NCBI GenBank assembly: GCA_010015655.1
Contig: ML976694.1
Span: forward strand, 119,940-183,939
Direction of reading: 5' to 3'
Length of the DNA stretch: 64,000 nucleotides
DNA from: Bimuria novae-zelandiae CBS 107.79
Taxonomy: Eukaryota > Ascomycota > Dothideomycetes > Pleosporales > Didymosphaeriaceae
Shown: piece after piece, positions 44,703 through 54,656 of the stretch
How the letters are laid out: each line of letters opens with the position of its first letter
Position numbering within the stretch: position 1 is the first letter of the stretch
Program-made: the position numbers and the translations under genes
The notes under the pieces: model-generated
Told to the model about the DNA's origin: nothing
The model's input: only the letters and a program-made list of their open reading frames with translations
Databases searched by the model: none

Positions 44703-45620
44703 TTACAAGCACCCCCTTCCACTCCCAATTCCCTTGATCACCTCCCTTATCTGGCCCAGCAGCCCCGCCAAGCGCCGCAGATTTTGCTGCTGCGCCTTCT
44801 CATACTCCACGCACTCGCCCCAGATATCCTTCATATCTGCGCACGTGATTAGGCCATTTTTGTGCTTGGCGATGCAGAGATTTGGAGTGCGTCCGAACCA
44901 GCATTGGCGGATGGCGCCTTGCTTACTTGAGGTTTTGAGCTCGGCTGTCTGGTACTGGGGTATGCGTGTACCGCGTGGTATGACAGGCGTGGCTATGCTG
45001 TGTAGGATTGGGTGTTGTATCGTAGCTTGAGGGCTGTCAGGAGTGTCTATGCCGTGGAAGGTTTCCTTCAATGTGCGGTCGCTCGAGTCGCAGTAGGCGT
45101 CCACTTCGTGGCGAATCACGAGGTTGAGGTACCCGAAGCGGTATCGGATGACGCGGTGGTAGGTGTCGGCCGTAGGCTCTAGTGATGTTGTGAAGTGGTC
45201 CTCGAACGAGTGTCCGAAGCCAGTTGGGCCGTTGGGGACGTTCTTCTTTGCGCCCTAGTATCAGAGTGTTGCTAACAATGTGCAGGTGTAGGTATAACTG
45301 CGCGGTTCGGAGACCGGAAACGAAGTCGAGCAGTGTCAGGAGGCTGTTTCGGTTCGCGATGTCGTCGATGTCTTTGAAGCGGAAGGCGGGATTCATGACT
45401 TGAATAGCCTGAAATTTCGATTCGAATTGGTATGTCGGTGGCCAGTGGGCGTGTGAGTCGACGAGGCTTGGTTTGTCTGCGGGAAGCTGTATCCGTAGAG
45501 CTGGCGGCGACCATTTTGGCGGGAAGCCCGGGACATATATAAGTGGAGTCGTGCTTTTCGATCCAAAACGCTCCAGATGTACGTGCAGAGGACTTCGACT
45601 CGCTATCTGATGTCACAGGC
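44703..45620 (-). pseudogene. Fungal-specific gene with one frameshift
   Basis: The upstream frame reads YVPGFPPKWSPP, LVDSHAHWPPTYQFE, NPAFRFKDIDDIANRNSL, LLDFVSG and NTLILGRKE. The next frame continues NVPNGPTGFGHSFEDHF, RYRFGYLNLVIRHEVDAY, RIPQYQTAELKTSS, CWFGRTPNLCIAK and NLRRLAGLLGQI, ending at 44703. The switch is at about 45235-45250 around an AAAGAAGAACG run; no intron borders fit, so a one-base indel is likely. The motif series (NRNxLxKLLDF, NTL, RHEVDAY, QxAELKTS) matches a fungal family that databases often call 'geranylgeranyl pyrophosphate synthetase', although no prenyl-synthase motif (DDxxD) is present. The N-terminus may begin after an acceptor near 45618. If the indel is a sequencing error the gene would be whole. 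Confidence 0.6.
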
Positions 45621-46728
45621 TCGTTGCTAATGGTTGCCTCCCAAGGCGCGATTGTACGGATGCATCGGCTGATACCGCGCAACATCCACGTAGGGTCCTG
45701 GAACGGTGATCACGAGAGATTAAACCATTGAAGCGTCGCGTTAGAAAGCTCCATTTTACAATAACACGCTGGTTTGTGGTGCGATTGGTTGTTAGGATTG
45801 AGTGCTCTTCCGTGCGAACGAGACCTGGAAGAGGGAGGTGCGGCGTTTGTTGACGCAGCGACGAGCACGTCGCAGAAATTTTGCAGAGGGCAAACGGAGA
45901 TCGCGTATGTCCTTTACTCTTCGAAAATCCCAACATTACCCATGTTGCACATCCCGCAAGTCATCTGTAGACAAGTTGGATAAATTTTGGTGTCTTAACA
46001 TTAGTTTACCTTGCGTACAACCATAGTAGCAGTACGAATAGACTGCTAAAGGTAGCTTAAAAGAAATCTTTCGAGTTGTTTCAAGCAAAGTAACGCCGCC
46101 GCGACCGAATAGATCCAGGATATTATGATACAGAGATTCTCAAACTCGCCCTGGGTAAGATATATATACTGTTTGACTATATGTGAAGAGAATTTAAGAG
46201 CAGAATAATATGAGTATATTTGGACTGACGTTGCTACAATACGTATTCGGTTGGTATATATCAGAAAGCCAGAAGGGGCAACGAGACAACTACCAAGCAC
46301 ATGACTCATCAGCTGAGCAGTCACTTTGATCTCAAGCGCTTGCTGTATTGCTTGTGGGCACCATACCGGCGGATCACGTAGACCAGGATCTTGCGAAGTT
46401 CATCTCATACTGTTTGCCTTGTTCTTCCGCAGCGTTTGTCAACTGAAAGGGCCTAAATCCAGGGGGTAAATGCTTCTTTGCCCGTTTCTCTCCTTCTTAT
46501 GCGACCAAGACCTCCAGGACTATCACTTTCTCTGATATTCGCGGGTTATAGGCCTCACAGGTCAATTCTTTAAAGTAAGTGCCTCAAACAAAGCATGCAG
46601 CTCCTCGACGCAGAACATGCGATATTGGAGAGCTCATATACGCAATACTGGCAGCCTTTATTCGAAGACGCGCCACTTGAAACTCACACACACGCACCCA
46701 CTCATTCTCCACCTCCTACGCAATACCA
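45621..46728. other. Long spacer
   Basis: About 1.1 kb without a recognisable gene or repeat. Confidence 0.45.
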
Positions 46729-47891
46729 CTACGGCACCTCACTCCTCCGCACCTGTGCATCCAGCTCATGGATCTCCATCTCCACCATCCCTAGTGACTC
46801 CCCCACTCCCGGTCTATCTTCCCCTTCGCCGAGACCATCTACCCCACCAGTGTACTGTGGCGTTTTATTCTCTTCCTGGATTTGCGGTATTCGATTCTTT
46901 CTGTTGAGGCGGCGTAAGATGAGTATGAGAAGAACGATTGCGCCGATGCCTACTATACCGGCGACAGATACCCCGACGATGAACTCGGTACGAGGTTTGT
47001 ACCTGCTCGGTAGATTGAGCCCTGGCGAAGAATCCGTCGACGGAAAAGGTCCATTGGAGGCACGGGTGTTGTTAGGCGCACTTGGTGAAACCGATAGGCC
47101 GACCACCGCACTCGTAGAAGTAAAGCCCGTTGTTGAGACTGTGAAAGACGTAACAGTAACGGAAGATTCTGCTAACATTTGCGTCGGGAACGATGAGGGT
47201 ACCACGGTGCCAGTGGGGTCGGTAGTTGATGTCGGACCGACACTCTCTGCCTCCGTTGATGAAGTAGAAGACGGTTCTGAGATTCCCATTGATAATAAGC
47301 ATGCAAGCACGGGGGATTTTCTTTTACGACGAAAAATTACCAAGTGCCACGGTAGGCCGTTTCTGGTACCACGTCCTTGTGCTCCAGTCGCTCGCGCAAG
47401 TGACGGACTGCAAAAGCGGTTCCTGCGCACCATACGTCTCGTAGAAATACTCAGTGACACAGCTAGCGGTCGGGCTGCCAAACAAAAAAACAATCAGCCA
47501 CACACCCCCACTCGCGCGAGGAATGAAGGAGTTTTTCGAGTTACCATGCAGATCGCGTCCCTATGCCATAGACGTAGTCGCTGGCGCAGACGCTCCAGAA
47601 ATCGCAGAAGCTGGTTTGGCATCGCGTTACGAAGTATTTGCTGCTGATGTTTACGAGCCGGAGGGTGGGGTCGTAACTGAGAGCGGTCACTGGGTGCAAA
47701 CATATCAGCAATGGAGTGGGAATTTCACGGGATGGGGGGATTGGGGGCTTACATGTCTTTTGCTGGTCTGCGCCGATGGTGCTGTACCATCCGAATGTCT
47801 CGCTTATGTCCCGCGCTAGACGAGCTCGCGAGGTGGTGTGGTGCTCTGGCATGGCTGCCAGCCTCAAAGAAGTACTCGGAGATGGAAGCAC
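46729..47891 (-). CDS. Ser/Thr-rich single-pass membrane protein (WSC/Mid2-like layout)
   Basis: Supported exons on the minus strand: one ending at 47545, then 47341-47474 and 46729-47276, with introns 47475-47544 (70 bases) and 47277-47340 (64 bases). Splicing yields GTRSACPTASCVTEYFYETYGAQ and RPTVALEPSSTSSTEAE, a Cys-bearing ectodomain then a long Ser/Thr stalk. One membrane helix follows (EFIVGVSVAGIVGIGAIVLLILILRR) and an acidic tail. This is the layout of fungal cell-wall stress sensors and related surface proteins. The 5' end is uncertain: GWYSTIGADQQKT fits the family upstream, but a further intron probably separates it and no clear signal peptide was placed. Confidence 0.6.
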
Positions 47892-48095
47892 AGTGAAGTG
47901 GTCCGGTTCTGTTGGTCAAACCTAGGAAACGAGATCAAAGCCCGGGTACTTAGCTACGCCAATATAGTACTGCCATGATGCTGTGATACCTTGTGCAACG
48001 CACAGGAGATTGGACGAAAACACAAAGGTATATTTTTCCTGTATTTTTCATTGATAATGTGCAAAAGAAAGCAGAAGCATCATAGCTCTGGCACA

Positions 48096-49199
48096 TTAAT
48101 TGAAGACCACAGTCTTTGCACCGTTCAATAACACTCTTTGCTCACTCCACCACTTGACTGCTGCAGCAAGAACCTGACTCTCCACGTTACTCCCCTCCTC
48201 CACAAGCTCCTTAGGCGACATAGCATGATCCACGCGCGCCACCCTCTGCTCAATAATAGGACCCTCGTCCAAATCCGCAGTAACAAAGTGCGCCGTCGCA
48301 CCGATAATCTTCACACCTCGCTCATACGCCTGGTGATACGGCTTCGCCCCCTTAAACGACGGCAAGAACGAATGATGGATATTAATAATCTTCCCCGACA
48401 TCTCTGAGCACAGCCGCGGCGAAAGAACCTGCATATACCGCGCCAGCACAACGAGCTCGATCTTGTGCTGAGCGATAAGCTCGAGGATCTGGGATTCCTG
48501 CTGCTCCTTCGTGTCCTTGGTTACGGGGAGGTGGTGGAATGGGATACCGTACGACTCGGCCAGCGCCTTGAATTCCGGGTGGTTGCTCACGATGAGCGGG
48601 ACGTCGATCTTCAGTTGTCCGCTCTTCACCCGGAAGAGCAAGTCATTTAGACAATGTCCAATTTTTGAGACCATGAGGAGCACTTTGGGCTTCTCCTGGA
48701 CGGGGCGCACTTGGTACGACATTTGTAGCTCACCGGCTAGTTTCTGCAAAGGCGCCTGCAGGGCGGAGAGATCCGTCGCGTGGCCGAAGTGCACGCGCAT
48801 GAAAAACTTCTTGGAATCGGGGTCGGAGAATTGCTGCAGGTCCAGGATGGTGAAGTTCTGCTGTGCGAGGAGGCCGGTTACGGCGTACACGATGCCGGAC
48901 TTGTCGGGGCAAGAGAGCGTCAGGAAGTGGTCGTCGCCCGCCATTTTGGCTGCCTTCTTTCTAAGGCTTAATTCTTCGGTGTCGAAGGGTTGAGGTTGTT
49001 TCTTCGATGTGGCCGTTTGACTCACGTGGAAAGTGCGGAAGAATTGGGGTGGCTGCCGAGTTCGGAAAAATTTCTGCTGGGGAGCCGGGCCGATGGCAGA
49101 TGTGAATGTTCGGCAATTGGGAGCTGAGAATTGAGGCTTGGGAGTTGAGCTGATGAGGTTCAGAGAGTGCCTCGAGAATGCACGAGAGACGGGTGGCAT
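48096..49199 (-). CDS. Formyltetrahydrofolate deformylase (PurU)
   Basis: A single exon of 367 residues. Residues 1-85 are rich in Arg, Ser and Phe and poor in acids (RTRQPPQFFRTFHVS), a likely mitochondrial targeting peptide; the bacterial-like start corresponds to Met86. An ACT domain (CPDKSGIVYAVTGLLA) is followed by the formyl-transferase fold: VLLMVSKIGHCLNDLLFR, LIVSNHP, and the catalytic block NIHHSFLPSFKGA with Asn273 and His275. Asp311 (TADLDEGPI) completes the Asn-His-Asp triad. It hydrolyses 10-formyl-THF to THF and formate, balancing one-carbon pools and supplying formate. No lesions. Confidence 0.95.
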   Translation of the reverse strand: MPPVSRAFSRHSLNLISSTPKPQFSAPNCRTFTSAIGPAPQQKFFRTRQPPQFFRTFHVSQTATSKKQPQPFDTEELSLRKKAAKMAGDDHFLTLSCPDKSGIVYAVTGLLAQQNFTILDLQQFSDPDSKKFFMRVHFGHATDLSALQAPLQKLAGELQMSYQVRPVQEKPKVLLMVSKIGHCLNDLLFRVKSGQLKIDVPLIVSNHPEFKALAESYGIPFHHLPVTKDTKEQQESQILELIAQHKIELVVLARYMQVLSPRLCSEMSGKIINIHHSFLPSFKGAKPYHQAYERGVKIIGATAHFVTADLDEGPIIEQRVARVDHAMSPKELVEEGSNVESQVLAAAVKWWSEQRVLLNGAKTVVFN

Positions 49200-50570
49200 A
49201 TTTTTGGTGGGTGATCGCGTAGGGCGTGTGTGTGTGTGGAATCTGAGGGGACGTTGCTAGCGCCGATGTCGGCCGAGGTCCAAATCGTTTCAGATGTACG
49301 GCATGACGGCAGATGATCTCCTACTCTTTCATTGTGAAAGTTGAGCCTCCAGCACAGAGGCAGAATGCTAATCCGGGCCTATCTCTGCTGAGAATACAAA
49401 CAAGTTCTGATTGGGCACCTCGTGCGCGCCGCAGGATTCTCCTGCCGTATTGGGCTTAGCCGCAGATGTCGCTTCTTCTCCCACGCCTACATCCATTTCT
49501 CGTGCTGACAGCATCATCTAATTGGCACTGAAAACAGGATCTTGGGCGGCGTCGTACATCTTAATTCACATACCAGAATCGCGGCAATGTCAAGTGTACG
49601 GCACGTAACACGCTCGGCATCTAGTCTTTGTAGCACATCTCCCGTGGAAGCTATCTCGCTCGTGCACCTGCACACCATAACACAGCACGGATAGCCCATC
49701 ACCCTAGGTGCTAGAATTGTTCCCTCAGACTAACCAAGAGACACATATCACATAACAAGATGTGCTATACCTTTCCCTCGTCCCTTTGCTTTCAAATGTC
49801 AACGTGTGCGTTGCAATTGGAAAATGCCATTCCCCATCCCACCCAACAGAGCGCTTCCCCCTCACTCCACCCACACACCCAAAATATTCGACTACTACCT
49901 CCTCAACCGCGCTTGTACGTTTCCACTGCACTGCAATATATCCTATAAGAGTTTCGTAGGATCAAAGCTGACAGAACCCCCAAGGGGAATCCGACACCCC
50001 TCTTCCCTCGCGCGGACGTGCTACTGCGTCGCCTAGGTATAGTATCTTTGTTATAGGCGTTACCCTCGGCGCGCTCGGTGCGCTTGGGTTGGTTATTCTG
50101 CTGGCTTTGTGGTGCAGGAAGAGGAGGCAGAATCCGTAAATGGCGCCGCATCCGATGCTGGGGGTACAGGGTTATGGGAGTTAGGTGAGATAGGGTAGGC
50201 TGGGAGGTACGTATGGGGCGAGAAGGCGGTAAAGAAATGTTAAGATCGGATGGAGGATTGATGTGGGAAAGAGGAAGGGGGTATGTTGATTTGTGTTGTC
50301 TATCCGTAGTGTGCATTTATTTGTTGTTCGTGCGCGAAAGGGTTTGAATGGAAAAGTAGATCAGACCGCTATATACCCAACCATTGCTGCCTGCATTATA
50401 TCGGAGTTCAAGTAACCTCCCTCACCGCATGTAGAAAAACAGTACGGAAACAAATACTCAATTGGCACACTATGCAAGAACGCCCTCCCCCTTAATTTAC
50501 CATCGCACCCGCTTCAACGCTGAAAAATGCATAACCACAGTACTAATACAAGAAACCTCCTTGGTGAAAT
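49200..50570. other. Long spacer with a possible membrane-protein relic
   Basis: No full gene. At 50059-50141 a frame reads GVTLGALGALGLVILLALW then basic residues and a stop, like the membrane helix of a Ser-rich surface protein, preceded by TATAG that could be an acceptor. I could not find matching upstream exons. Confidence 0.35.
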
Positions 50571-51710
50571 CTAAAACGCCCCCAAAGCCACAAGACGATT
50601 CTTAACATCCACCGGCCTCATCCCCTGATTCACAACTACACTCGACAGCGCGCCCATGCGCACCACATTCACATACCCAGGCGCGACCTCGTTCGCAAGC
50701 ACCTCTATGCACTTCATAGCCTCGTCTTTAGAGATCGGTGTCCGGATCGAGTTCTGCAGCGACTGCAGCAGCGCGTTCATGGAGAAGGACACGCGTAGCC
50801 CGGGCCCTTTGCTCGCGCAGAGCAGCGCTATTACGCTCAGCACATCCTCGGAGCGCTGGAGTGCGGCTCTGCGCGCCAGCTCCGCGGGGGAGAGAGGTTT
50901 TGGCCCTGAGGCGGCGGCGGCTTCTTTGGCAAGGATGCGGTCGAGGAGGTTCGTTTTCCGGACGGAGGTGAAGTCTGTCATTTTTGTCTGCGCGACTCCT
51001 TGCACAGGCTCGTTTTCCTTGTCGCTCGTTGTGGATTCGCGCGTCTTTTTCGTAGCGCGGCCGTGGGAAACGCTGTCTTTGAACTCGCGTAAGCGCTTGC
51101 GGCCTTTTTCCTGGAGCGGCGCGATGGCGACGAGGGACGCGCATGTTGTGATTTCGGCGTGGGGGAGCTGCGCGATGAAATTCGTGATTGAGAGCTCGTC
51201 GATGAAGGTCTGGATGGTGGGTTGAGATGGGTCGTTCTTCTTAGGACGGCCGCGTCCGCGCTTCTTGGGTGTTGCGATTGCGCGCGCACCGTTCTTCTGT
51301 TGTGGTGATTGTCTTGCGGTGCTCCAGTGTCTCCATAAGTGGTCTAGGCTGTCCATGAACAGGACCTTCAGCGCCTCCTCGTTCATCTGCGACAGCCCCG
51401 CTGCCATCTTGTACTCGTCGCTGACCTCCAGACATATTTTACCGCGTCCGTAGTCGGAGAGGCGGAAGGGGTTGCTCTTCGCAGCTGGGCCGGAGCCGAG
51501 GACGCCCACGCAGAGTCGAATGTCATCGTAGGTGACTTTGCGATGGCGCCATACCGATGTCGTGACCTCGGTCAGATCTCGCAGGTCGACGGGTGAACCG
51601 GTTCCATTGTGTACAAAGTGCAGCGACAGCGCGGTGAGGAAGGACGAGTGTAGCGCGAGGAGATTGACTAGCTCGGTTGGCAGGGCAGCCGTCGGATCGA
51701 TGGGCGCCAT
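50571..51710 (-). CDS. CDT1: DNA replication licensing factor Cdt1
   Basis: A single exon of 379 residues. The N-terminal winged helix starts LPTELVNLLALHSSFLTALSLHF and continues VWRHRKVTYDDIRLCVGVL, the Cdt1 signature. The C-terminal winged helix (RTPISKDEAMKCIEVLANEV ... VVVNQGMRPVDVKNRLVAL, about 321-375) is the MCM-binding domain. In the linker are an AT-hook-like KRGRGRPKK (150-158), a PIP-box-like QPTIQTFI (163-170), a KEN box (231-233) and QTKMTDF (241-247), which matches a PIP degron. Cdt1 loads MCM helicase on origins with ORC and Cdc6 in G1. The motifs suggest destruction by APC/C and by PCNA-dependent CRL4-Cdt2 (inference). The LINE inserted about 300 bases upstream of the start. 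Confidence 0.85.
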   Translation of the reverse strand: MAPIDPTAALPTELVNLLALHSSFLTALSLHFVHNGTGSPVDLRDLTEVTTSVWRHRKVTYDDIRLCVGVLGSGPAAKSNPFRLSDYGRGKICLEVSDEYKMAAGLSQMNEEALKVLFMDSLDHLWRHWSTARQSPQQKNGARAIATPKKRGRGRPKKNDPSQPTIQTFIDELSITNFIAQLPHAEITTCASLVAIAPLQEKGRKRLREFKDSVSHGRATKKTRESTTSDKENEPVQGVAQTKMTDFTSVRKTNLLDRILAKEAAAASGPKPLSPAELARRAALQRSEDVLSVIALLCASKGPGLRVSFSMNALLQSLQNSIRTPISKDEAMKCIEVLANEVAPGYVNVVRMGALSSVVVNQGMRPVDVKNRLVALGAF

Positions 51711-51990
51711 TGTGTTTGGAAGAATTGAAGTAATACAAGCTAAATGGATACAACGCAGCGAGTTGACTGTCAGCTGCGAGAGTAGAGAAATAGTAGAATG
51801 GGAATATGGGGATTGAAGATGCGAGGAGAGATGACGGTTGTTATGTGCCGAGGGGTTAGCTAAACAGCACTAGCGTGGCCAGGAGCGCGAGAGAACGCGT
51901 CTTTTCGCGTCGAAGTCGCGCACTGGCCAATGAGCGACGCGCAGCCGGTGGGACGTGCTCTGCGACGAAACATTTGCGCGTGCCGGATCG
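51711..51990. promoter_or_regulatory. Cdt1 upstream region, up to the LINE insertion
   Basis: It contains ACGCGT at 51895-51900, the core of an MCB (MBF-binding) element used by fungi for G1/S genes, on the upstream side of CDT1. This fits cell-cycle control of CDT1 but is a single short match. Confidence 0.45.
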
Positions 51991-52004
51991 TCATTCACCT
52001 ATAG

Positions 52005-53034
52005 TGCTATTGCAGGAGCGCTAGAGGCTCTAGGGAAACCGCACCGGAGGCGAATCGTAATCCTCACAAGAAACCTGGCCGCCCTTCAGGTGGTTCGCCA
52101 GCCAAAGAGACAGTCAGGACAACACATCATCCAAAGAATCTACCGCACAATCCAGGACCTGGAGATGCTAGAAAACAAAGTAGATCTTATATGGATCACA
52201 GTGAAATGCAGCAACGCTCTTACAGACGAAGCGAAGAAAGCGGCAAAGAGGACTACGCAGGAGGGCAGTACGCCACCCGTGCGGCAGCTTCAAGCTAAAT
52301 CAACCGTCATCAACACGACAATGGCAAAAGCACAAGCAAAAAGGACTCTACCAGACGGCACAGGAGCATATAGCAAGCGGATAGATGCAGCACTACCAGG
52401 ACAACACACCCGCAAGCTATACAACAACCTCAGCAGACAAGAAGCGACCGTGCTAGCACAGCTACGCACAGGGATGATACGGCTAAACGCATATCTCTAC
52501 CAGATTAGAGCAGCGGATTCTAGGGCATGTGCTTGTGGCCACACGGAAACACCTGAGCACTTCCTCTTCCGATGCGCGCGATGGGACACGCTTAGGGAAC
52601 AAATGCTGGAGCAATCAGACACGCTGAGGGGAAGCCTCTCATTCTACCTTGGAGGGAGAGCAAAGACAGATCCAGCGAAGACATGGACACCGAGCATAGA
52701 GGCAGTGAAAGCGACAATTCGATACGCGATAGCGACAAAACGCCTAGAAATAGCAAGCGGAACGTAGGAGGAAAAGACTAACCCTCTCACTCAGCAGGTT
52801 CTGCTTCATTTGCCGAAGAAGGGACACTGAACACTTAGGGGAACAGCCCTAAGACAACTTGCTACTAATTACTTAGGAGGGACTCTAGATACACAGAGTT
52901 AGGATGAACAGACACGAGGATGGTTATCTATAGGGGCTAGAGGGAGTTAGGTCACTACTGTAAGCTCTGGTATGTAGTTAGCGTAAAAAGGCCCTTTAGG
53001 CGAGTGAGCCGGGCGTAATAAATCAATCAATCAA
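52005..53034 (+). mobile_element. 5'-truncated LINE (Tad1-like), RNase H end only
   Basis: About 1030 bases flanked by a perfect 14-base duplication TCATTCACCTATAG (51991-52004 and 53035-53048). The open frame to 52767 encodes the RNase H-type end of a LINE ORF2 (IVILTRNLAALQVV, KVDLIWI, DEAKKAAK). A C-terminal Cys/His knuckle follows, CACGHTETPEHFLFRCARW. After a 3' untranslated region the copy ends in an (AATC)n tail, as Tad1-clade LINEs do. The reverse transcriptase is missing. Because the frame has no stops and the duplication is exact, insertion is recent. The open frame begins artificially upstream of the element at 51955. Confidence 0.88.
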
Positions 53035-53048
53035 TCATTCACCTATAG

Positions 53049-53467
53049 ATTGTATGGCCGCGGCACAATGTGCATTGCGGCCGGTTGTAAAAGTCGTTCT
53101 GGCAGGAAGGTTGAAACTCACACATGCCAGCCACGGCCGGCTGCTCTGGGAAAGTCAGCAAGCGAAAGGAGAAGACATGAGATATCGTACTCTTGCCTGC
53201 AGCAACACTATAGTTCAAGCCTTCACAACTTGTAGTTGGTGTGGCAGATGACCTGGGTTAACAGAAGAGGAGTTCAAAGCATAGGAAGACACGACCTAAA
53301 TGCAGCATGAGGGGACAATAGCATGGATAAAACAGCACAAGAATGAAGAAACGAACATAGTCAATGCAATTCAACTGAGGCGGGAACCTATACTCCGAAC
53401 GAACTCCATACCCGAAGGTCCCATGCAGAGGCGGTAGTCCATAACATTCATACAGTGTCGTAAACGC
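53049..53467. other. Spacer
   Basis: 3' region of the next gene plus the other side of the LINE target; no gene seen. Confidence 0.5.
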
Positions 53468-54048
53468 TTACTTTCCGCCGAAGAAACCGCCAAACCAACC
53501 TTTCGCCTTTTTGGTCTCCTCGATGACGGCCTTGTCGAACTTGTTCGCTGCGGCGTTGACGTCGCGAGCTCCCTCTTCCCTTAGTTGCTCAAACTTCTTT
53601 CGCGCATCGGCGCTCAACTCATTGATCTTCGCATCGGCCTTGTCGGCTTCCGCTCTCGCGTCATTGGCCTAGCATTTGCGGTCAGGAGATATTTGCAACA
53701 GAAAATCATGAACTCGGCAGCAATCGCGCGGGATGCTGAGCCCACGAAACAGCGGGAGATGGACTTACGAGTGACTGTGCCTTTGCGCGTACTGCCTCGT
53801 AGCTTTCCTCGCCAGCCTTCCTGGCCTCCTTGTCCTGGCCGGGGTAATCGCCCTTCACCTTCCGCGCAGCTGTGGCAGCATCGTCTAGATATATGTTAGT
53901 CATGCAAGTCATAATCTTCATCACAGAGATACATACGCTCGAACTTCTTTTCGGCAAGCTTGGGGTCTCCGCCTGCGCTGTAGAGGTAGTAGCCAATGCC
54001 ACCCAGTCCTGCAACGGCAGCGAAGGTTCCGACTTGTCGTCCAGCCAT
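53468..54048 (-). CDS. Calcofluor white hypersensitive-type membrane protein
   Basis: Three exons: 53937-54048, 53769-53884 and 53468-53668; introns of 52 and 100 bases; 142 residues. The N-terminus MAGRQVGTFAAVAGLGGIGYYLYSAGGDPKLAEKK is a single membrane helix followed by the family mark YYLYSAGGDPK. The rest is a charged Ala/Lys/Glu amphipathic helix series, LEA- or apolipoprotein-like. It ends KGWFGGFFGGK, matching the terminal WFGGK of fungal homologues. Deletion of the family's namesake affects calcofluor sensitivity; the helix layout suggests a mitochondrial or lipid-membrane location, which is inferred. Confidence 0.88.
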
Positions 54049-54656
54049 TGTGTGTGTAGATGGGAGATGATCGGAGTACAGAAAGGTGTGAATTGGGCGC
54101 GCGGATTGGGTGCGCGAATTGGGTGCGCGAATTGGGTGTCTGATGGAGAAATTGGTTGCAGGGAGGAGCTTGGAAGGTACTACTTATGGGCGGGGTGCTT
54201 TCAAGGAAGCCCATCGCATGATGACGTACCAGCTTCAGCACAGACCCCACGTCGCGGTCCGTCGACGCGAGCCATCATTCTCTCCATCCCTGTATCGATC
54301 CTCGATTTTCTACCATCCCCATATTTCTAGCCACTCCAGCTGTGCCTATTATGTGCAATTAGCGCTACATATACACAAAATCGGAAGTATTGTTACTTTT
54401 TGCTACCTCTGTTGTCCATGACAGCTGCTTGTTTGAAGTCCGCGGCTGCCCCTAATAATTCCTAGCGCCCCGCGAACGGTCTTGCTAACCTGAACCACAC
54501 TGAAACGCCAGAGTATGCTGCCACGATAGCACGGCGTGGAGCCTGCCTTATACACGTCCAGGCCTGTAGTTATACGCTACCCGAAAATTCAGCACCCTCA
54601 CATTCTAGGGCACACCACAAGAAGCCCTTCTCCTGAGGGAGAAGATTGGAATCGGA
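54049..54656. promoter_or_regulatory. Shared upstream region of two divergent genes
   Basis: 608 bases between the calcofluor-type gene (minus) and the dysferlin-domain gene (plus). A tandem GGGTGCGCGAATT repeat lies at 54108-54139. Confidence 0.5.

Noticed and set aside
46595..47647. Plus-strand open frame of 350 codons
   Set aside because: Antisense to the Ser/Thr-rich membrane protein, whose introns, helix and Cys pattern are sensible on the minus strand.
51955..52004. LINE protein start at 51955
   Set aside because: These bases lie before or within the target duplication, so they are host DNA in chance continuity with the element frame.
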